From NCBI RefSeq assembly GCF_023169885.1, contig NZ_AP025516.1, forward strand, positions 3,017,501 to 3,081,500: DNA of 64,000 bases. Direction: 5' to 3'. This document shows positions 7,528 through 17,912 of the stretch, one piece after another. The stretch's first letter is position 1. Every line of letters starts with the position of its first letter. The stretch is from Desulfofustis limnaeus. GTDB taxonomy: Bacteria; Desulfobacterota; Desulfobulbia; Desulfobulbales; Desulfocapsaceae. A program made the position numbers and the translations under genes. The notes under the pieces are model-generated. The model was not told the DNA's origin. It ran no database searches and saw only the letters and a program-made list of their open reading frames with translations.

Positions 7528-10500
7528 ATGCACAACACCGTCTTTTTGGCATTGATCAACAATGCAGCCTTGTTGGTATCGTTGGGCTTGCTTTATGAGA
7601 TTACCGGCTTCCGGCTCAAGGACGCCGATTCGATCCCCAAGCAACTGCTCACCGGCTGCGTCCTCGGCGGCATCGGGATCGCCATCATGCTCAATCCCTG
7701 GAGCTTCGGCCAGGGAATCCAATTCGACACCCGCTCGGTACTCCTCTGCATCACCGGACTCTTTTTCGGCACCATCCCCGTTCTGTTGGCCATGCTGATC
7801 ATCGGCACCTTCAGGGCGTTCCTGGACGGCAGCGGGCTTGCCACCGGTATCGCCGTCATCATCACCTCCGGCTTTATCGGCCTGGCCTGGCGGCATCTCC
7901 GCTGGCGCAAGGGAACAACACCATCGTTTGGCGAACTCTACCTGCTCGGCCTTATCGTCCATCTGACCATGCTGGCCTGCATGGTCTTGTTACCCAGAAA
8001 GACCGTCATCGACGTCCTGCACCATATCACGGTGCCGGTCCTGCTTATCCATCCGCTGGCCACGGCACTCCTGGGCGGACTGATGAATCGGCGACGCGCC
8101 GACCGTCTCGCCGAACTGGCCCTGCAGCGCAGCGAGGAAAAATTCAGAAACATCTTCCAGCATCACGCCGCCGCCAAACTGCTCATCGACCCCGAGACCG
8201 GCCAGATCGTCGAGGCCAACGCGGCTGCCGAGCGGCTCTACGGCTGGCCGGTGGCCACCCTCAAGACCATGAACATCAAGGATATCAACATCCTCTCTGC
8301 CGACCAGGTGGCCGATGAGATGACCAAGGCGAAAGAGGGCTCCCGCATCTATTTCGAATTTCGGCATCGCACCGCCCCCGGTCCCTGCAAGGACGTGGAG
8401 GTCTACAGCAGCACGGTGACCATCGACGGGCGCACCTATCTACATTCGATCATCCACGACATCACCATACGCAAAAATCAAGAAAAACAGATCGCCGCTC
8501 TCGGCGAGATGCTCGACGCCGCACCGGTCGCCGTATTGCTTCATGATCAAGCCGGCAGGCTGCTGTTCGCCAATATGGCGGCATCTGCGATGCATGGCTA
8601 CGACAGCAGGGACGCATTCATGCAGAAAAACCTCAGGGATTTTATGGTTCCCGAAATGCGGGACATGTTTTCCCAACGCATCGCCCGCATCACGGAAACC
8701 AGAGAGCTGCGATTCGACACAACCCATGTCCGGCGGGACGGCGGCCGTATCCCGATCGATGCCATAGTCAGGCTCATCGACTGGGAGGGGCAACCGGCCT
8801 TTCTGGCGATCACCATCGATGTCTCCGAACGTCAGCGGGCGCAAGAGGCCATCGCCTCCAGTAATGAGCTGCTCCGTTACATCGTCGAACATGCCAATAG
8901 CGCCATCGCGGTCCATGACCGCGAACTTCGCTATGTCTACGTCAGCAAAAACTATTTGCAGCAGTATCACGTCACCGAGAGCGAAGTGATCGGCAGACAC
9001 CACTACGACGTGTTTCCCGACCTGCCGCAAAAATGGCGCGACGTCCATCAGCGAGCCCTCCGCGGCGAAGTGTCAGGATCAGAGCGCGACGCCTATCCTC
9101 GCGCCGACGGCAGCGTTGAATGGACCAGGTGGAGTTGCCGCCCATGGTATGGGGCGGATGGCGCCATCGGCGGCCTTATCGTCTACACCGAGGTGATCAC
9201 CGACCGGGTCCGCGCCGAAGAAGCCTTGCGCCAACACGAAGAATACCTGCGGGCGATGATTTCCGCGGCGCCGATGGCCATCGTCAGCACCGACGCACAA
9301 GGCAACGTGCAGAGTTGGAACACCGCCGCCGAGCGCATCTTCGGCTGGCACGAAGAGGACATGCTCGGCCAGCCGCTCCCCTTTTTCACCGCTGAACAAC
9401 AGGAGGAATTCCTTCGGTTGCGCGAGCGCGTGCTGGCCGGTGAGACGCTTGCAAAGCTCGATTTGACCAGGATCCGCAAAGACGGCTCACCGGTGGAGAT
9501 CAGCCTCTCGGTCGCCCCCATGTACGATGGCGGAGGTACGGTCAATGGCCTGCTGGCCATGATCGAGGACATCACCAGCCATAAACGGACCGAACAGGAG
9601 CGAGACAGCCTGCAAGTCCAACTCATCCAGGCCCAGAAAATGGAATCCATCGGCCGGCTCGCCGGTGGCGTGGCCCACGACTACAACAATATGCTCGGCG
9701 TCATCCTCGGCTATACCGAAATGGCCCTGGAAAAGCTCTACGAAGATGATCCGCTGCACAAAGATCTCGCGGAGATCCAAAAAGCCGCGGAACGATCCGC
9801 CGACATTACCCGACAACTGCTCGCCTTTTCGCGGCAGCAGACCATCGCTCCCACGGTGCTGGACCTGAACCAGGCGATAACCAACCTCAGGGGGATGATC
9901 CGCCGGCTCATCGGCGAGAATATCGAACTCATCTGGCAGCTCGGCGATGAGTTGTGGCCGGTTTTTATGGACCCAACCCAAATCGATCAGATCCTGATCA
10001 ACCTGCTGGTCAACGCCCGCGATGCCATAACCGACGTGGGAACGATCTCCATCGAGACCCACATTACCACCATCGACGATGAATACTGCCAGACCCACTA
10101 TGGCTTCGCGCCTGGCGATTTTGTCACCTTATCCATTACCGACAACGGCTGCGGCATGGATCGGGCCACCCGCGAAAAGCTGTTCGAGCCATTTTTCACC
10201 ACCAAAATGCGCGGCAAAGGGACCGGCCTCGGGCTGGCCACGGTATATGGCATCCTCCAGCAGAACAACTGTTTCATCAACGTCTACAGTGAACCCGGCC
10301 AAGGCTCCATGTTCACCATTTATCTCCCGCGATACCGGCAAGACAATGACGCCACAGAGTTACAACCGATCCTGCCGCACAGCAGGCGGCGCGGAAGAGA
10401 AACCATTCTGCTGCTCGAGGACGAAGAGGCGATCCTGACCATGACCGCTCTGATGCTCAAAGGTCTCGGCTATACCGTGGTGTCCTGCAACACTCCGAAC

Positions 10501-10755
10501 GAGGCCCTCGACAGAGCCGCCCACCAGCACATCGACCTGCTGATCACCGATGTGGTCATGCCCGAGATGAACGGCCGCCAAGTCGCGGAACGTTTGCAGC
10601 ACCAGCACCCGCACCTGAAGACCTTGTTCATGTCGGGCTATACCGCCAACGTCATTGCCCACCGGGGCGTGCTCGACAAGGGAGTAAGCTTCATCCAGAA
10701 ACCGTTCTCGACAAACAAGCTCGCCACCATGATTCGGGAAGTTCTCAACGCCTGA
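7528..10755 (+). CDS. LytS-type membrane hybrid histidine kinase with four PAS domains
   Basis: 1075 residues. The first 190 form five to six hydrophobic helices of the 5TMR_LYT type ([20 protein letters not shown] near the N-terminus, [32 protein letters not shown]). Four PAS domains follow at about 206-320, 325-440, 447-560 and 570-690, then the phospho-acceptor helix [14 protein letters not shown] (His near 717), ATPase domain ([28 protein letters not shown]) and a receiver with [10 protein letters not shown] (Asp near 1008) and QKPFS. It would sense a membrane or soluble cue and phosphorylate its own receiver. No DNA-binding partner lies next to it. The start is by frame only, as no good ribosome site is visible. 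Confidence 0.85.
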   Translation: MHNTVFLALINNAALLVSLGLLYEITGFRLKDADSIPKQLLTGCVLGGIGIAIMLNPWSFGQGIQFDTRSVLLCITGLFFGTIPVLLAMLIIGTFRAFLDGSGLATGIAVIITSGFIGLAWRHLRWRKGTTPSFGELYLLGLIVHLTMLACMVLLPRKTVIDVLHHITVPVLLIHPLATALLGGLMNRRRADRLAELALQRSEEKFRNIFQHHAAAKLLIDPETGQIVEANAAAERLYGWPVATLKTMNIKDINILSADQVADEMTKAKEGSRIYFEFRHRTAPGPCKDVEVYSSTVTIDGRTYLHSIIHDITIRKNQEKQIAALGEMLDAAPVAVLLHDQAGRLLFANMAASAMHGYDSRDAFMQKNLRDFMVPEMRDMFSQRIARITETRELRFDTTHVRRDGGRIPIDAIVRLIDWEGQPAFLAITIDVSERQRAQEAIASSNELLRYIVEHANSAIAVHDRELRYVYVSKNYLQQYHVTESEVIGRHHYDVFPDLPQKWRDVHQRALRGEVSGSERDAYPRADGSVEWTRWSCRPWYGADGAIGGLIVYTEVITDRVRAEEALRQHEEYLRAMISAAPMAIVSTDAQGNVQSWNTAAERIFGWHEEDMLGQPLPFFTAEQQEEFLRLRERVLAGETLAKLDLTRIRKDGSPVEISLSVAPMYDGGGTVNGLLAMIEDITSHKRTEQERDSLQVQLIQAQKMESIGRLAGGVAHDYNNMLGVILGYTEMALEKLYEDDPLHKDLAEIQKAAERSADITRQLLAFSRQQTIAPTVLDLNQAITNLRGMIRRLIGENIELIWQLGDELWPVFMDPTQIDQILINLLVNARDAITDVGTISIETHITTIDDEYCQTHYGFAPGDFVTLSITDNGCGMDRATREKLFEPFFTTKMRGKGTGLGLATVYGILQQNNCFINVYSEPGQGSMFTIYLPRYRQDNDATELQPILPHSRRRGRETILLLEDEEAILTMTALMLKGLGYTVVSCNTPNEALDRAAHQHIDLLITDVVMPEMNGRQVAERLQHQHPHLKTLFMSGYTANVIAHRGVLDKGVSFIQKPFSTNKLATMIREVLNA

Positions 10756-10810
10756 CCGTGATCACTGTGATCGAGACACCGCGGTTTTATCCGGGAGGGT
10801 GTACCGCACA

Positions 10811-10841
10811 CACCGGGGAGGTATTTCGACCTCCTGCGGTG
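10811..10841 (+). terminator. strong hairpin after the LytS-type kinase
   Basis: CACCG-GGGAGGT, loop ATTTCG, ACCTCC-(TG)-CGGTG forms about 11 base pairs with one bulge, 55 bases after the kinase stop codon. There is no T-run behind it, so it may act as a Rho-assisted terminator or 3' stabilising structure rather than a classical intrinsic terminator. Confidence 0.45.
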
Positions 10842-10928
10842 CTGGACCGAACCGTCGGATCGTCGATCGCACCCCGCAACCAAGGAGATAAACACGCAAT
10901 ATCGATTCGTTAAAAGACTGCCATCAAA

Positions 10929-10944
10929 TGGCACGCCATCTGCA
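10929..10944 (+). promoter_or_regulatory. sigma-54 promoter of the interrupted DUF3365 sensor gene
   Basis: TGGCACGCCATCTGCA matches the -24/-12 consensus (TGGCACG, four bases, TTGCA) at all but one base and with exact spacing. It lies about 155 bases upstream of the chosen ATG at 11100, in a 344-bp gap between genes that otherwise shows only the hairpin at 10811. Confidence 0.65.
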
Positions 10945-11519
10945 CAAGTGTTACTCAACAGCTTTTATTCCATCTTTTCTCGATAAACCACTTCGTAAAA
11001 GGCCACACCATTGCAGATAAGCACTAATCACACCGGGACGCACCCGAATTGCCAATCAATACCTATAACTTTGCACGTGCTGGGAAACAAGCTGAGGAAA
11101 TGAAGCACAAGAAACGTCTAACCAGTCGCCTGCTGCTGCTCTTTGTCCTGGTCACCGGGATCAGCGGTAGTATCGCCACCCTGTTTGTCAACGAGCACTT
11201 GAAAAGGCACGCGCAGAAGGAAGCCCGCGAAAAGGCTATGCTCATCCTGGAGCGCAACCTGGCCATTCACGGTTACTTCAGTCAACAACTCAAACCGAAA
11301 CTCTTTGAAATTCTGACGCGTGCCGGGTTTACGGACGCTTTCGAACCGGCCCTGATGTCTTCCTCCTATGGTGTTCGGGAGATCGATGAACGGTATCGAG
11401 AGATTGCCGCCAGCAGGTCCTATGCGTACAAGGAGTGCGCCATAAACGCCCGTAACCCGGCCAATGAAGCTGACCCCTTTGAAAGCGATTTCATAAGACG
11501 ACTCAATGAGGACCAGGAT

Positions 11520-12198
11520 GTAAACATCCGCACCCGTAGGGTGCGGCTTTAAATATCCCCCCATAGGGGGGACAAGGCCCGGCCCCCAGAGGGGGCGGGC
11601 CGGGAGTCATGCCGCGTTATGTCTTCTATTCAAACAACCGTAACTGTTCCAGCTGCTTCTCTTTCTTCTCCTGATAGCGGACATACTTGCGTATCATGTC
11701 CGCATCAAGACCTACCGTATCGACACAATAACCTTTCGCCCAAAAGTGGTTGCCCCAGTATGGCTTCTTCTTCAGATAGCGGAACTGGTGGAAAAACCGC
11801 ATCGATGTTTGACCCTTTACCCGACCCATCAATTGCGAAATCGACACCTTCGGCGGAACCATCAGCACCAGATGGACATGGTCTGGTTGCACATTCATTT
11901 CAACAACTTCACAACCGACAAATCCGCATATCGCGTGAATCGCCGTTTCGCATGCTTCTTTTACCGCTCCGGTTAAAATACGGAACCGGTACTTCGGCAC
12001 CCATACGATATGATACTGACAGTGCCATATCGAATGTGATAACTTACGGAATCTGCTCACTGCTCCCTCCTTACATTCTGATGTTGCGGCAACAACTCGA
12101 TGTAAGGATAGCAGTGGGCGGCCTTCCTGGCCATACCCATACGGGACTGGCCTAGCCAATCCCTATTACCCTACCCGTAGGGTAGGGGTTTCCACTTC
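11520..12198 (-). mobile_element. IS200/IS605-family insertion sequence, 679 bp
   Basis: The ends are deduced by restoring the disrupted sensor frame. The element carries one gene, tnpA, on the minus strand. Each end has a matching subterminal hairpin with the same GTA loop: CCGCACCC-GTA-GGGTGCGG at 11528-11546 and CCCTACCC-GTA-GGGTAGGG at 12169-12187, as expected for Y1 transposases that recognise hairpins on one strand. Read on the transposase strand, the flanking target ends in GTAC and the right end of the element ends in TTAC, with no target duplication, as known for this family. GC-rich hairpins at 11559-11602 lie downstream of tnpA. No tnpB accompanies it. Confidence 0.85.
11626..12060 (-). 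CDS. tnpA: IS200-type Y1 transposase TnpA
   Basis: About 144 residues from GTG 12060, which has AAGGAGG five bases upstream (the open frame runs further to 12159). The HUH metal motif appears in QPDHVHLVLMVPP and the catalytic tyrosine lies in the C-terminal helix RKYVRYQEKK. The core SIWHCQYHIVWVPKYRFRIL and HFWAKGYCVDTVG are typical of the family. It cuts and joins single-stranded DNA at hairpin ends. Length is normal, so the element may still be active. Confidence 0.92.
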   Translation of the reverse strand: MSRFRKLSHSIWHCQYHIVWVPKYRFRILTGAVKEACETAIHAICGFVGCEVVEMNVQPDHVHLVLMVPPKVSISQLMGRVKGQTSMRFFHQFRYLKKKPYWGNHFWAKGYCVDTVGLDADMIRKYVRYQEKKEKQLEQLRLFE

Positions 12199-12981
12199 GT
12201 ACTAAAAGAGTTCACCGGGATTCGGCAATTCGAAGGCAAACCCTACTATGTCGTCTTACGGCGGGGCGAGGTCATGGAGCCGGATTGTCTTCGCTGCCAC
12301 AGCACACCGGAGCAGGCCCCGGCACGCTTGGTTGAAACCTACGGATCGGAGCGTAGCTACAACCGCTCTCCCGGCGAAGTGGTGTCTGCCGTATCCCTGC
12401 GCATCCCGCTAGAGGCCGCCTATGCCGAGGTACGCCTGCACACGATGGGGCTCTCCGCCCTGTTGACCGTCATGCTGCTCACCTCGCTCGGCATCGTCTC
12501 TTACTGGGGTAAGCGCTGGATATTCGAGCCCCTTTACCACATCCGAGCCAAGGCGTTACAGATAGCCGGAAATACCAGCCATCTCGGTGAGCAAATCGAA
12601 GAACCGGAGGGACGGGAACTGGCGGAATTAACCAGGACCTTCAACACCATGTCCGACCAGCTTCGCCGCGAGCATGACCTTCTGGAGGAACGGGTGGCGA
12701 AACGAACCGAGCAGTTGAGCCGGGTCAATCGGCAGCTCCGCCGAGAGATTATAGAACGGCAGGAAGTCATCGCCCGACTCAATGTTTCGCTCCAGGAAAT
12801 CAAGACCCTCCAGGGCATTTTGCCGATCTGTTCCTATTGCAAGAATATCCGGGACGACAAAGGCAGCTGGAAAAGGCTGGAGGCCTATATCGAAGAACAC
12901 TCCGACGCTGCGTTCAGCCACGGCATCTGCCAGGAATGCGCCCACAAGCACTTCCCCGACATGGATATCGATAGCGACTGA

Positions 12982-13363
12982 CACAACCACCAACAACCAC
13001 ATGGGGGTGGTATCATCACCACCCTCCTGCAACACCATTCCCCTTCTCTTCGATTTCTCTGCCAACCAGCTGTTTAGACGTGAGGAATCGGACACCACCA
13101 AACGTTCACCTGCTCCGGTTGCCATCGGCCGTACTCGACAAACTGGGTGTTGGTAGGAGGTAAAACTACCGCCTTCTACGCGGCATCATCCTGAAGCGAT
13201 CCGAAGAAAGGGTACCTCTCTCCCAAAAAAAACTACCGTATCGTGCTCTTACAAAAAACAGCGGCATTGGCACGAGATGTGCTAGTGCATTTCTGACTCA
13301 AAAGAGAGCGGGCCCGGCCTGTTCGGCAACGCCATCATGAATCCCACCAATGGAGCTGGCAAC
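12982..13363 (+). other. intergenic region before the chemoreceptor operon
   Basis: 382 bases. It holds a hairpin GGGTGGT-ATCATC-ACCACCC at 13005-13024 just after the sensor stop codon (possible terminator without T-run) and the sigma-54 promoter at 13267-13283. No further coding signal is seen between them. Confidence 0.4.
13267..13283 (+). promoter_or_regulatory. sigma-54 promoter of the chemosensory operon
   Basis: TTGGCACGAGATGTGCT fits the -24 (TGGCACG) and -12 (GTGC) elements with exact spacing. The predicted start of transcription is near 13295, about 70 bases before the receptor ATG. This puts receptor, CheA-like protein, CheW and receiver under sigma-54 control. Confidence 0.7.
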
Positions 13364-15355
13364 ATGTTCAAGAAAATGAATCTAGCAATGAAGATCGGCT
13401 GCGGTTTCGGAGCCATTATCCTGTTGTTGATCATCGTTTCGGTAGTCAGCTGGCGTGGCCTCGGCGGCGTAGCCGACGGATTTGGCGAATACCGGCGTCT
13501 GGCCCGCAACAACAATCTCTCCGCCCGCCTGCAGGCCCAAACGCTGATGATGCAGATGAACATCAAGGATTACATCATCACCAACAGTGATAAAGACGTC
13601 GAAGAATACCGTAGCTTTCATACTAAAATGGAAGAGTTCCTGGCGCAGGCCAAGGAGCAGATTAAAAACCCGGAGCGGGCGGCCCTCATTGCTCAACAAG
13701 AAGCTGATGCAAAAACCTATGACGAGGCGTTCAAACAGGTCGTTGAACTGGTCAAAGAGCGCCACCGGCTGGCCAATGAGGAACTCATCGTCATCGGACC
13801 CGACATGGAGAAAAAATTGACCGAGGTCATGCAGTCGGCCCGCGACGAAGGCGATGTCGAAGCCGCCTACCGGGCCGGTGTCATCCTGCGCCATATGCTG
13901 CTCGGCCGCCTCTTTGTTGAAAAGTTTCTCAACACCAACGACAAGGAAGACGAAGAGCGGGCAAGAGACGAGTTGACCGAGACGGTCAACCAGGCAGCCG
14001 ATCTACAGCGGTCGTTGCTCCACCCGGAGCGTAAGCGATTGTCTGGCGAGGTAGCGGAACTGGCCGGACAATACAGCGAGACCTTTGACAAAATCGCACG
14101 GGGCATCTCTACCCGCAACGATCTGATCATCAATACCCTGGACGTCGTCGGCCCGAAGATGGCTGAAGATGTGGAGACGATCAAGCTTTCCTACCTCAGG
14201 GACCAGGATGCTCTGGGCCCGGTGGTCCAAGCCCTGAGCGAGAACTCGGTGCGCATCGTCTTGATCGTCGCCGCCGTGGCGCTGCTCATCGGCATCGCCG
14301 CCGCCTTCATCATCACCCGCTCGATCACCACCCCGGTGGCCCGGATGATGAAATTCGTCGAGACCCTGGCCGGTGGTGATTTTACCTCCAAACTGACCAT
14401 CGAGCAGGAGGACGAGATCGGCAAGATGTCCCGGGCACTGGGCGCCACCGCCCAGGAACTGGGCGCCATGATCAAGCAGATCGTCGCCAGCGTCAATACC
14501 CTGTCGGCCTCATCAACCGAGCTGTCCGCCGTCTCCGCCCAGCTTTCGTCCAACGCCGAGAACGCCTCGACCCGCTCCACCGGTGTCGCTTCGGCGGCCG
14601 AGGAGATGAGCACCAACATGAGTTCGGTGTCGGCGGCCATGGAGCAATCGGCCAGCAACGTCGGCATGGTGGCTACCGCCACCGAGGAAATGACCTCCAC
14701 CGTTCACGAAATCGCCCAGAACGCCGCCAAGGCCAAGGACATCTCGGAGCAGGCCGTCGACCAGTCGCAAAAGACCTCGGCCAAGATGAACGAACTTGGC
14801 CAGGCCGCCGACAAGATCGGTAAGGTCACCGAGGCGATCACCGAAATCTCCGAGCAGACCAACCTGCTGGCGCTCAACGCCACCATCGAGGCGGCCCGGG
14901 CCGGCGAGGCAGGTAAGGGGTTTGCCGTCGTCGCCAACGAGATCAAGGAACTGGCCAAACAGACCGCTGACGCCACCGTCGACATCAAGAACCAGATCGA
15001 AGAGATGCAGCGCACCACCAGCGGCACCGTCACCGATATCAAGACCATCACCGAGGTGATCAACGAGATCAACGAGATCATCACCACCATCGCCACCGCC
15101 GTCGAGCAGCAGTCGGCGGCCACTTCGGAGATATCGGAGAACATCGCCCAGGCCTCGGCCGGCATCGCCGAGGTCAACGAGAACGTGGCCCAGTCCTCGG
15201 TGGCCATCGGCGACATAACCAAAGACATCGGCGAGATCAGCTCGACCTCCGAGGAGGTCAGTCAGGGCAGCCATAACGTCCGGGAGAGCGCCGGCGAACT
15301 ATCGCGGCTCGCCGAGCAGCTCGACGAGCTGGTTCGCCGCTTCAAGGTGGCCTAA
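13364..15355 (+). CDS. methyl-accepting chemotaxis protein with long helical sensor domain
   Basis: About 663 residues from the ATG at 13364 (GGAG eight bases upstream; the ATG at 13337 is in frame but lacks a ribosome site). A first membrane helix (near 12-30) is followed by a roughly 270-residue all-helical periplasmic region, long enough for an HBM-type double four-helix bundle, a second helix ([19 protein letters not shown]), HAMP and a full signalling domain with hairpin tip [20 protein letters not shown]. No C-terminal CheR-docking pentapeptide is present, and no cheR or cheB lies nearby. The ligand is unknown. It heads an operon with CheA-like, CheW and receiver genes. Confidence 0.9.
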   Translation: MFKKMNLAMKIGCGFGAIILLLIIVSVVSWRGLGGVADGFGEYRRLARNNNLSARLQAQTLMMQMNIKDYIITNSDKDVEEYRSFHTKMEEFLAQAKEQIKNPERAALIAQQEADAKTYDEAFKQVVELVKERHRLANEELIVIGPDMEKKLTEVMQSARDEGDVEAAYRAGVILRHMLLGRLFVEKFLNTNDKEDEERARDELTETVNQAADLQRSLLHPERKRLSGEVAELAGQYSETFDKIARGISTRNDLIINTLDVVGPKMAEDVETIKLSYLRDQDALGPVVQALSENSVRIVLIVAAVALLIGIAAAFIITRSITTPVARMMKFVETLAGGDFTSKLTIEQEDEIGKMSRALGATAQELGAMIKQIVASVNTLSASSTELSAVSAQLSSNAENASTRSTGVASAAEEMSTNMSSVSAAMEQSASNVGMVATATEEMTSTVHEIAQNAAKAKDISEQAVDQSQKTSAKMNELGQAADKIGKVTEAITEISEQTNLLALNATIEAARAGEAGKGFAVVANEIKELAKQTADATVDIKNQIEEMQRTTSGTVTDIKTITEVINEINEIITTIATAVEQQSAATSEISENIAQASAGIAEVNENVAQSSVAIGDITKDIGEISSTSEEVSQGSHNVRESAGELSRLAEQLDELVRRFKVA

Positions 15356-15376
15356 GGCAAACCGCTATCGGCAACC

Positions 15377-15406
15377 CGAGGGTGGGGAGATACGGCCCCA
15401 CCCTCG
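15377..15406 (+). terminator. perfect 11-bp hairpin between receptor and cheA-like gene
   Basis: CGAGGGTGGGG, an eight-base loop, CCCCACCCTCG begins 22 bases after the receptor stop. There is no T-run. It more likely attenuates or stabilises mRNA segments within the operon than stops transcription fully, giving more receptor than downstream proteins. Confidence 0.5.
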
Positions 15407-15482
15407 TCGACCATACAAAACAACGGCAGAAAGACGGGGAGGAGGCGCGTGCCCGCCAAACCGTCTCCAGCAGAGAGAGGCC

Positions 15483-17411
15483 ATGCAAAACGATTATCAA
15501 GGCCAGGCGCTCCCCCCGACCTCCGGCCCCGCCGCCACGGTCACGCCCTTACCCGCAAGCCCTCAAAACGAATTGGCGGAGCGCACCGGCGAATGGTCCG
15601 GATCCAGGGGTGAGGCTGCCGCTGCGCAGACTTCGATCCGGGTCCAGGTCAGCCTGCTCGACTCCCTGATGACCCTGGCCGGCGAGTTGGTCCTGAGCCG
15701 CAATCAACTGTTGCAGACAATCAGCACCAATCACCTGAAATGTGCGGAAAGCGTGGGCCAGCGGATCGATCTGATCACCTCGGAGCTGCAGGAGGCGATC
15801 ATGCTCACCCGCATGCAGCCGATCGGCAATGTCTTCGCCCGCTTCCCCGGTATGGTCCGGGACCTGGCAGGCACGCTCGACAAACAGGTGGATCTGGCCA
15901 TCTATGGCCAGGAAGTGGAATTGGACAAGACCATCATTGAATCCATCGGCGAGCCCCTCGCCCACCTGGTCGGCACTGCCGTCGAACAAAGCATCGAAAC
16001 ACCGGAACGGCGTCGGCAACAAGGCAAGACGGAGAGCGGCGCCATCGTGCTTCGAGCTTTTCACGAAGCGGGGCAGGTGGTCATCGAGATCGAGGATGAC
16101 GGTGCCGGCGTGGACGGTGAACAACTAACCGCGCACGCCGTCCGCAAAGGACTGATGACCGCCGAGCAGGCCCACGTACTGTCGGATAATGAAAAGCAGC
16201 AGCTGGTTTTCCTCCCCGGCCTTACCCCTGCCGAGGGCGGCACCGGCATGGACGAGATACGATCGGCCTTCGACAAGCTGGGCGGCCAGATCGACCTGAG
16301 CGGAGAGCCCGGCCAGGGCACCACCATCTCCATCAAGCTGCCGCTGACCTTGGCCATCATTCCCTGCCAGGTGGTCATGACCGAAGGGGAGCGCTATGCC
16401 ATCCCGCAGGTCAACCTGGAGGAGTTGTTGCGCATTCCGGCCAACCAGGTGAAGGAGCGCATCGAAGTGGTCGGCAGCGCCGAGGTGGTGCGGCTGCGCG
16501 GCAAACTCCTGCCGCTGGTCCGGCTGGCCGATGTACTCGGGGTCCAACGGACCTTTGTCGACTCAGAAGACGGGACGATCCATGCCGACCGTCGACAGCG
16601 GATCGCCGACCGGCGCAGCCGACACTCCGATCAGGAAGGGTCGACAAAGCCGCCTACCGACGAGCCGGTGGCAAACCGCCAGAGTCGACGCGAAGAAACG
16701 GACCGCCGTTCGGCGCCGGAAAGCGCCCTCAATATCGTCGTGGTATCGGCCGGTTCCCTCACTTACGGCCTGATCGTCGATCGACTGCAGGATTCCGAGG
16801 AGATCGTCATCAAACCGCTCGGCCGGCACCTGCAGCACTGTCAAGGATACGCCGGCGCGACCATCATGGGTGACGGTCGTATCGCCCTGATCCTGGACGT
16901 GGCCAACCTGGCTCAGCTGGCCCAGCTGAACTCGGTGGACGGCAGCGACCGGGCCAGCCAGCTCCAGAAGGAAACGGAGGTCGCTGACGCCGCCGGCCAA
17001 AGCCGGTCGGTGCTGATTTTCCACAGCTCGGTTCAGGAACAGTTCGGTATCCAGCTCGATCGGGTGGAACGGATCGAAAAAATCAAACGCAGCGACATCG
17101 AGAACCTCGGCGCCAAGCGCGTCATGCAGTATCGGGGCGGCAGCCTGCATCTGCTCTGCGTCGACGATGTGGCCCAGGTACAGCCGCTGGCCGACCGGGA
17201 CGATCTGCTGGTTATCGTCTTCTCCTTCGGCACACACAGCATCGGTCTGCTCGCCTGCGGTCCGATAGACACCCGGCAGATCGTCGGCCAGACCGATCAG
17301 TCGACCCTGCGTCAGGCAGGTATCGCCGGCTCGACCATCATCGCCGGGCAGACCACGCTGCTCGTCGACATCGATGAAATGGTCCGGCATCTCTACCCGG
17401 AATGGTTTTAA
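15483..17411 (+). CDS. CheA-like protein lacking HPt domain, degenerate ATPase, two CheW domains
   Basis: 642 residues. A flexible N-terminus (1-50) replaces the P1 phosphotransfer and P2 domains: there is no HPt helix with a phospho-His. The P3 dimerisation helices (LLDSLMTLAGELVLSRNQLL to EAIMLTRMQPI) are intact. In the ATPase domain the N-box reads HLVGTAVEQSIE where CheA has HLVRNAVDHGIE, losing the nucleotide/Mg-binding Asn; the G1 box (DDGAGVD) survives and G2 is EGGTGMDE. A CheW-like P5 domain with a roughly 60-residue Arg/Asp/Ser-rich insertion follows, then a second CheW-like domain (about 495-640). It is probably a receptor-array scaffold or a partner of a separate HPt protein, since it cannot autophosphorylate as seen. 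GAGAGG precedes the ATG. Confidence 0.85.
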   Translation: MQNDYQGQALPPTSGPAATVTPLPASPQNELAERTGEWSGSRGEAAAAQTSIRVQVSLLDSLMTLAGELVLSRNQLLQTISTNHLKCAESVGQRIDLITSELQEAIMLTRMQPIGNVFARFPGMVRDLAGTLDKQVDLAIYGQEVELDKTIIESIGEPLAHLVGTAVEQSIETPERRRQQGKTESGAIVLRAFHEAGQVVIEIEDDGAGVDGEQLTAHAVRKGLMTAEQAHVLSDNEKQQLVFLPGLTPAEGGTGMDEIRSAFDKLGGQIDLSGEPGQGTTISIKLPLTLAIIPCQVVMTEGERYAIPQVNLEELLRIPANQVKERIEVVGSAEVVRLRGKLLPLVRLADVLGVQRTFVDSEDGTIHADRRQRIADRRSRHSDQEGSTKPPTDEPVANRQSRREETDRRSAPESALNIVVVSAGSLTYGLIVDRLQDSEEIVIKPLGRHLQHCQGYAGATIMGDGRIALILDVANLAQLAQLNSVDGSDRASQLQKETEVADAAGQSRSVLIFHSSVQEQFGIQLDRVERIEKIKRSDIENLGAKRVMQYRGGSLHLLCVDDVAQVQPLADRDDLLVIVFSFGTHSIGLLACGPIDTRQIVGQTDQSTLRQAGIAGSTIIAGQTTLLVDIDEMVRHLYPEWF

Positions 17412-17456
17412 GCCCTGACCCACCGCCACGGTAACTACCACGCACGGAGAAACCCC

Positions 17457-17912
17457 ATGACAACCCCACGCCCCGCCAGCCTCCCAAAGACCCTCGAACT
17501 GGCGACCTTCACCGTCGGCGAAGCCCTGTGCGGCATGGACATCCTGCAGATCCAGGAAATCAACAAGATCATGCAGCGCACGCCGGTGCCGCAAGCACCT
17601 GACTACGTTCTCGGGGTCCTCAATCTGCGCGGCAAGATCGTTACCATCATCGACCTGGCCAAGAAGCTCGGGCTGGGCGACACCTCGGCCAGCGAAGAGG
17701 CACGCAACATTATCGTCAACTCCCATGACGGCAGCGCCGGACTGCTGGTCAGCCGCATCGGTGACGTGATCGAGGTTCAGAGCGACAAAAAGGAGAAGGC
17801 GCCGGCCAACATGCGCGGCATCGAAGGCAAATACTTTGCCGGGGTCTTCAAGACCGACACCCAGCTGATCGGTCTGCTCAACATCGACAAGGTCCTGCAT
17901 CCGGACGAATGA
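17457..17912 (+). CDS. cheW: CheW adaptor protein
   Basis: 151 residues forming a single CheW domain: ELATFTVGEALCGMDILQIQEI at the start, the conserved GVLNLRGKIVTIIDLAKKLGL, and a closing IGLLNIDKVL. CheW bridges chemoreceptors and CheA in cytoplasmic arrays. GGAG lies eight bases before the ATG. It follows the CheA-like gene by 45 bases and its stop overlaps the next start (ATGA), which places all in one operon. Confidence 0.93.
   Translation: MTTPRPASLPKTLELATFTVGEALCGMDILQIQEINKIMQRTPVPQAPDYVLGVLNLRGKIVTIIDLAKKLGLGDTSASEEARNIIVNSHDGSAGLLVSRIGDVIEVQSDKKEKAPANMRGIEGKYFAGVFKTDTQLIGLLNIDKVLHPDE

Larger units (their letters stand above)
11100..12981 (+). pseudogene. DUF3365/haem-type sensor with HAMP, interrupted by an IS200/IS605 element
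   Basis: Two pieces of one gene, 11100-11519 and 12199-12981, are separated by a 679-bp insertion. Joining them restores frame (QD then VLKEFTGIR) and gives about 400 residues. In order: a membrane helix (LLLLFVLVTGISGSIATLF), a periplasmic Tll0287-like/DUF3365 domain (NPANEADPFE, then CLRCHS, a c-type haem CxxCH site), a second helix (ALLTVMLLTSLGIVSYW), HAMP, a coiled coil, and a C-terminal Cys-rich module (ICSYCKNIRDD, GICQECAHKHFP) seen in PAS/GGDEF-type regulators. The start ATG at 11100 has GAGGAA upstream; an in-frame TTG at 11049 is less likely. As found, the upstream part ends eight codons into the element (IRTRRVRL), so the sensor is probably non-functional unless the element is excised. 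Confidence 0.8.

Noticed and set aside
16563-17900. 445-codon minus-strand open frame
   Set aside because: Shadow of the CheA-like and cheW genes.
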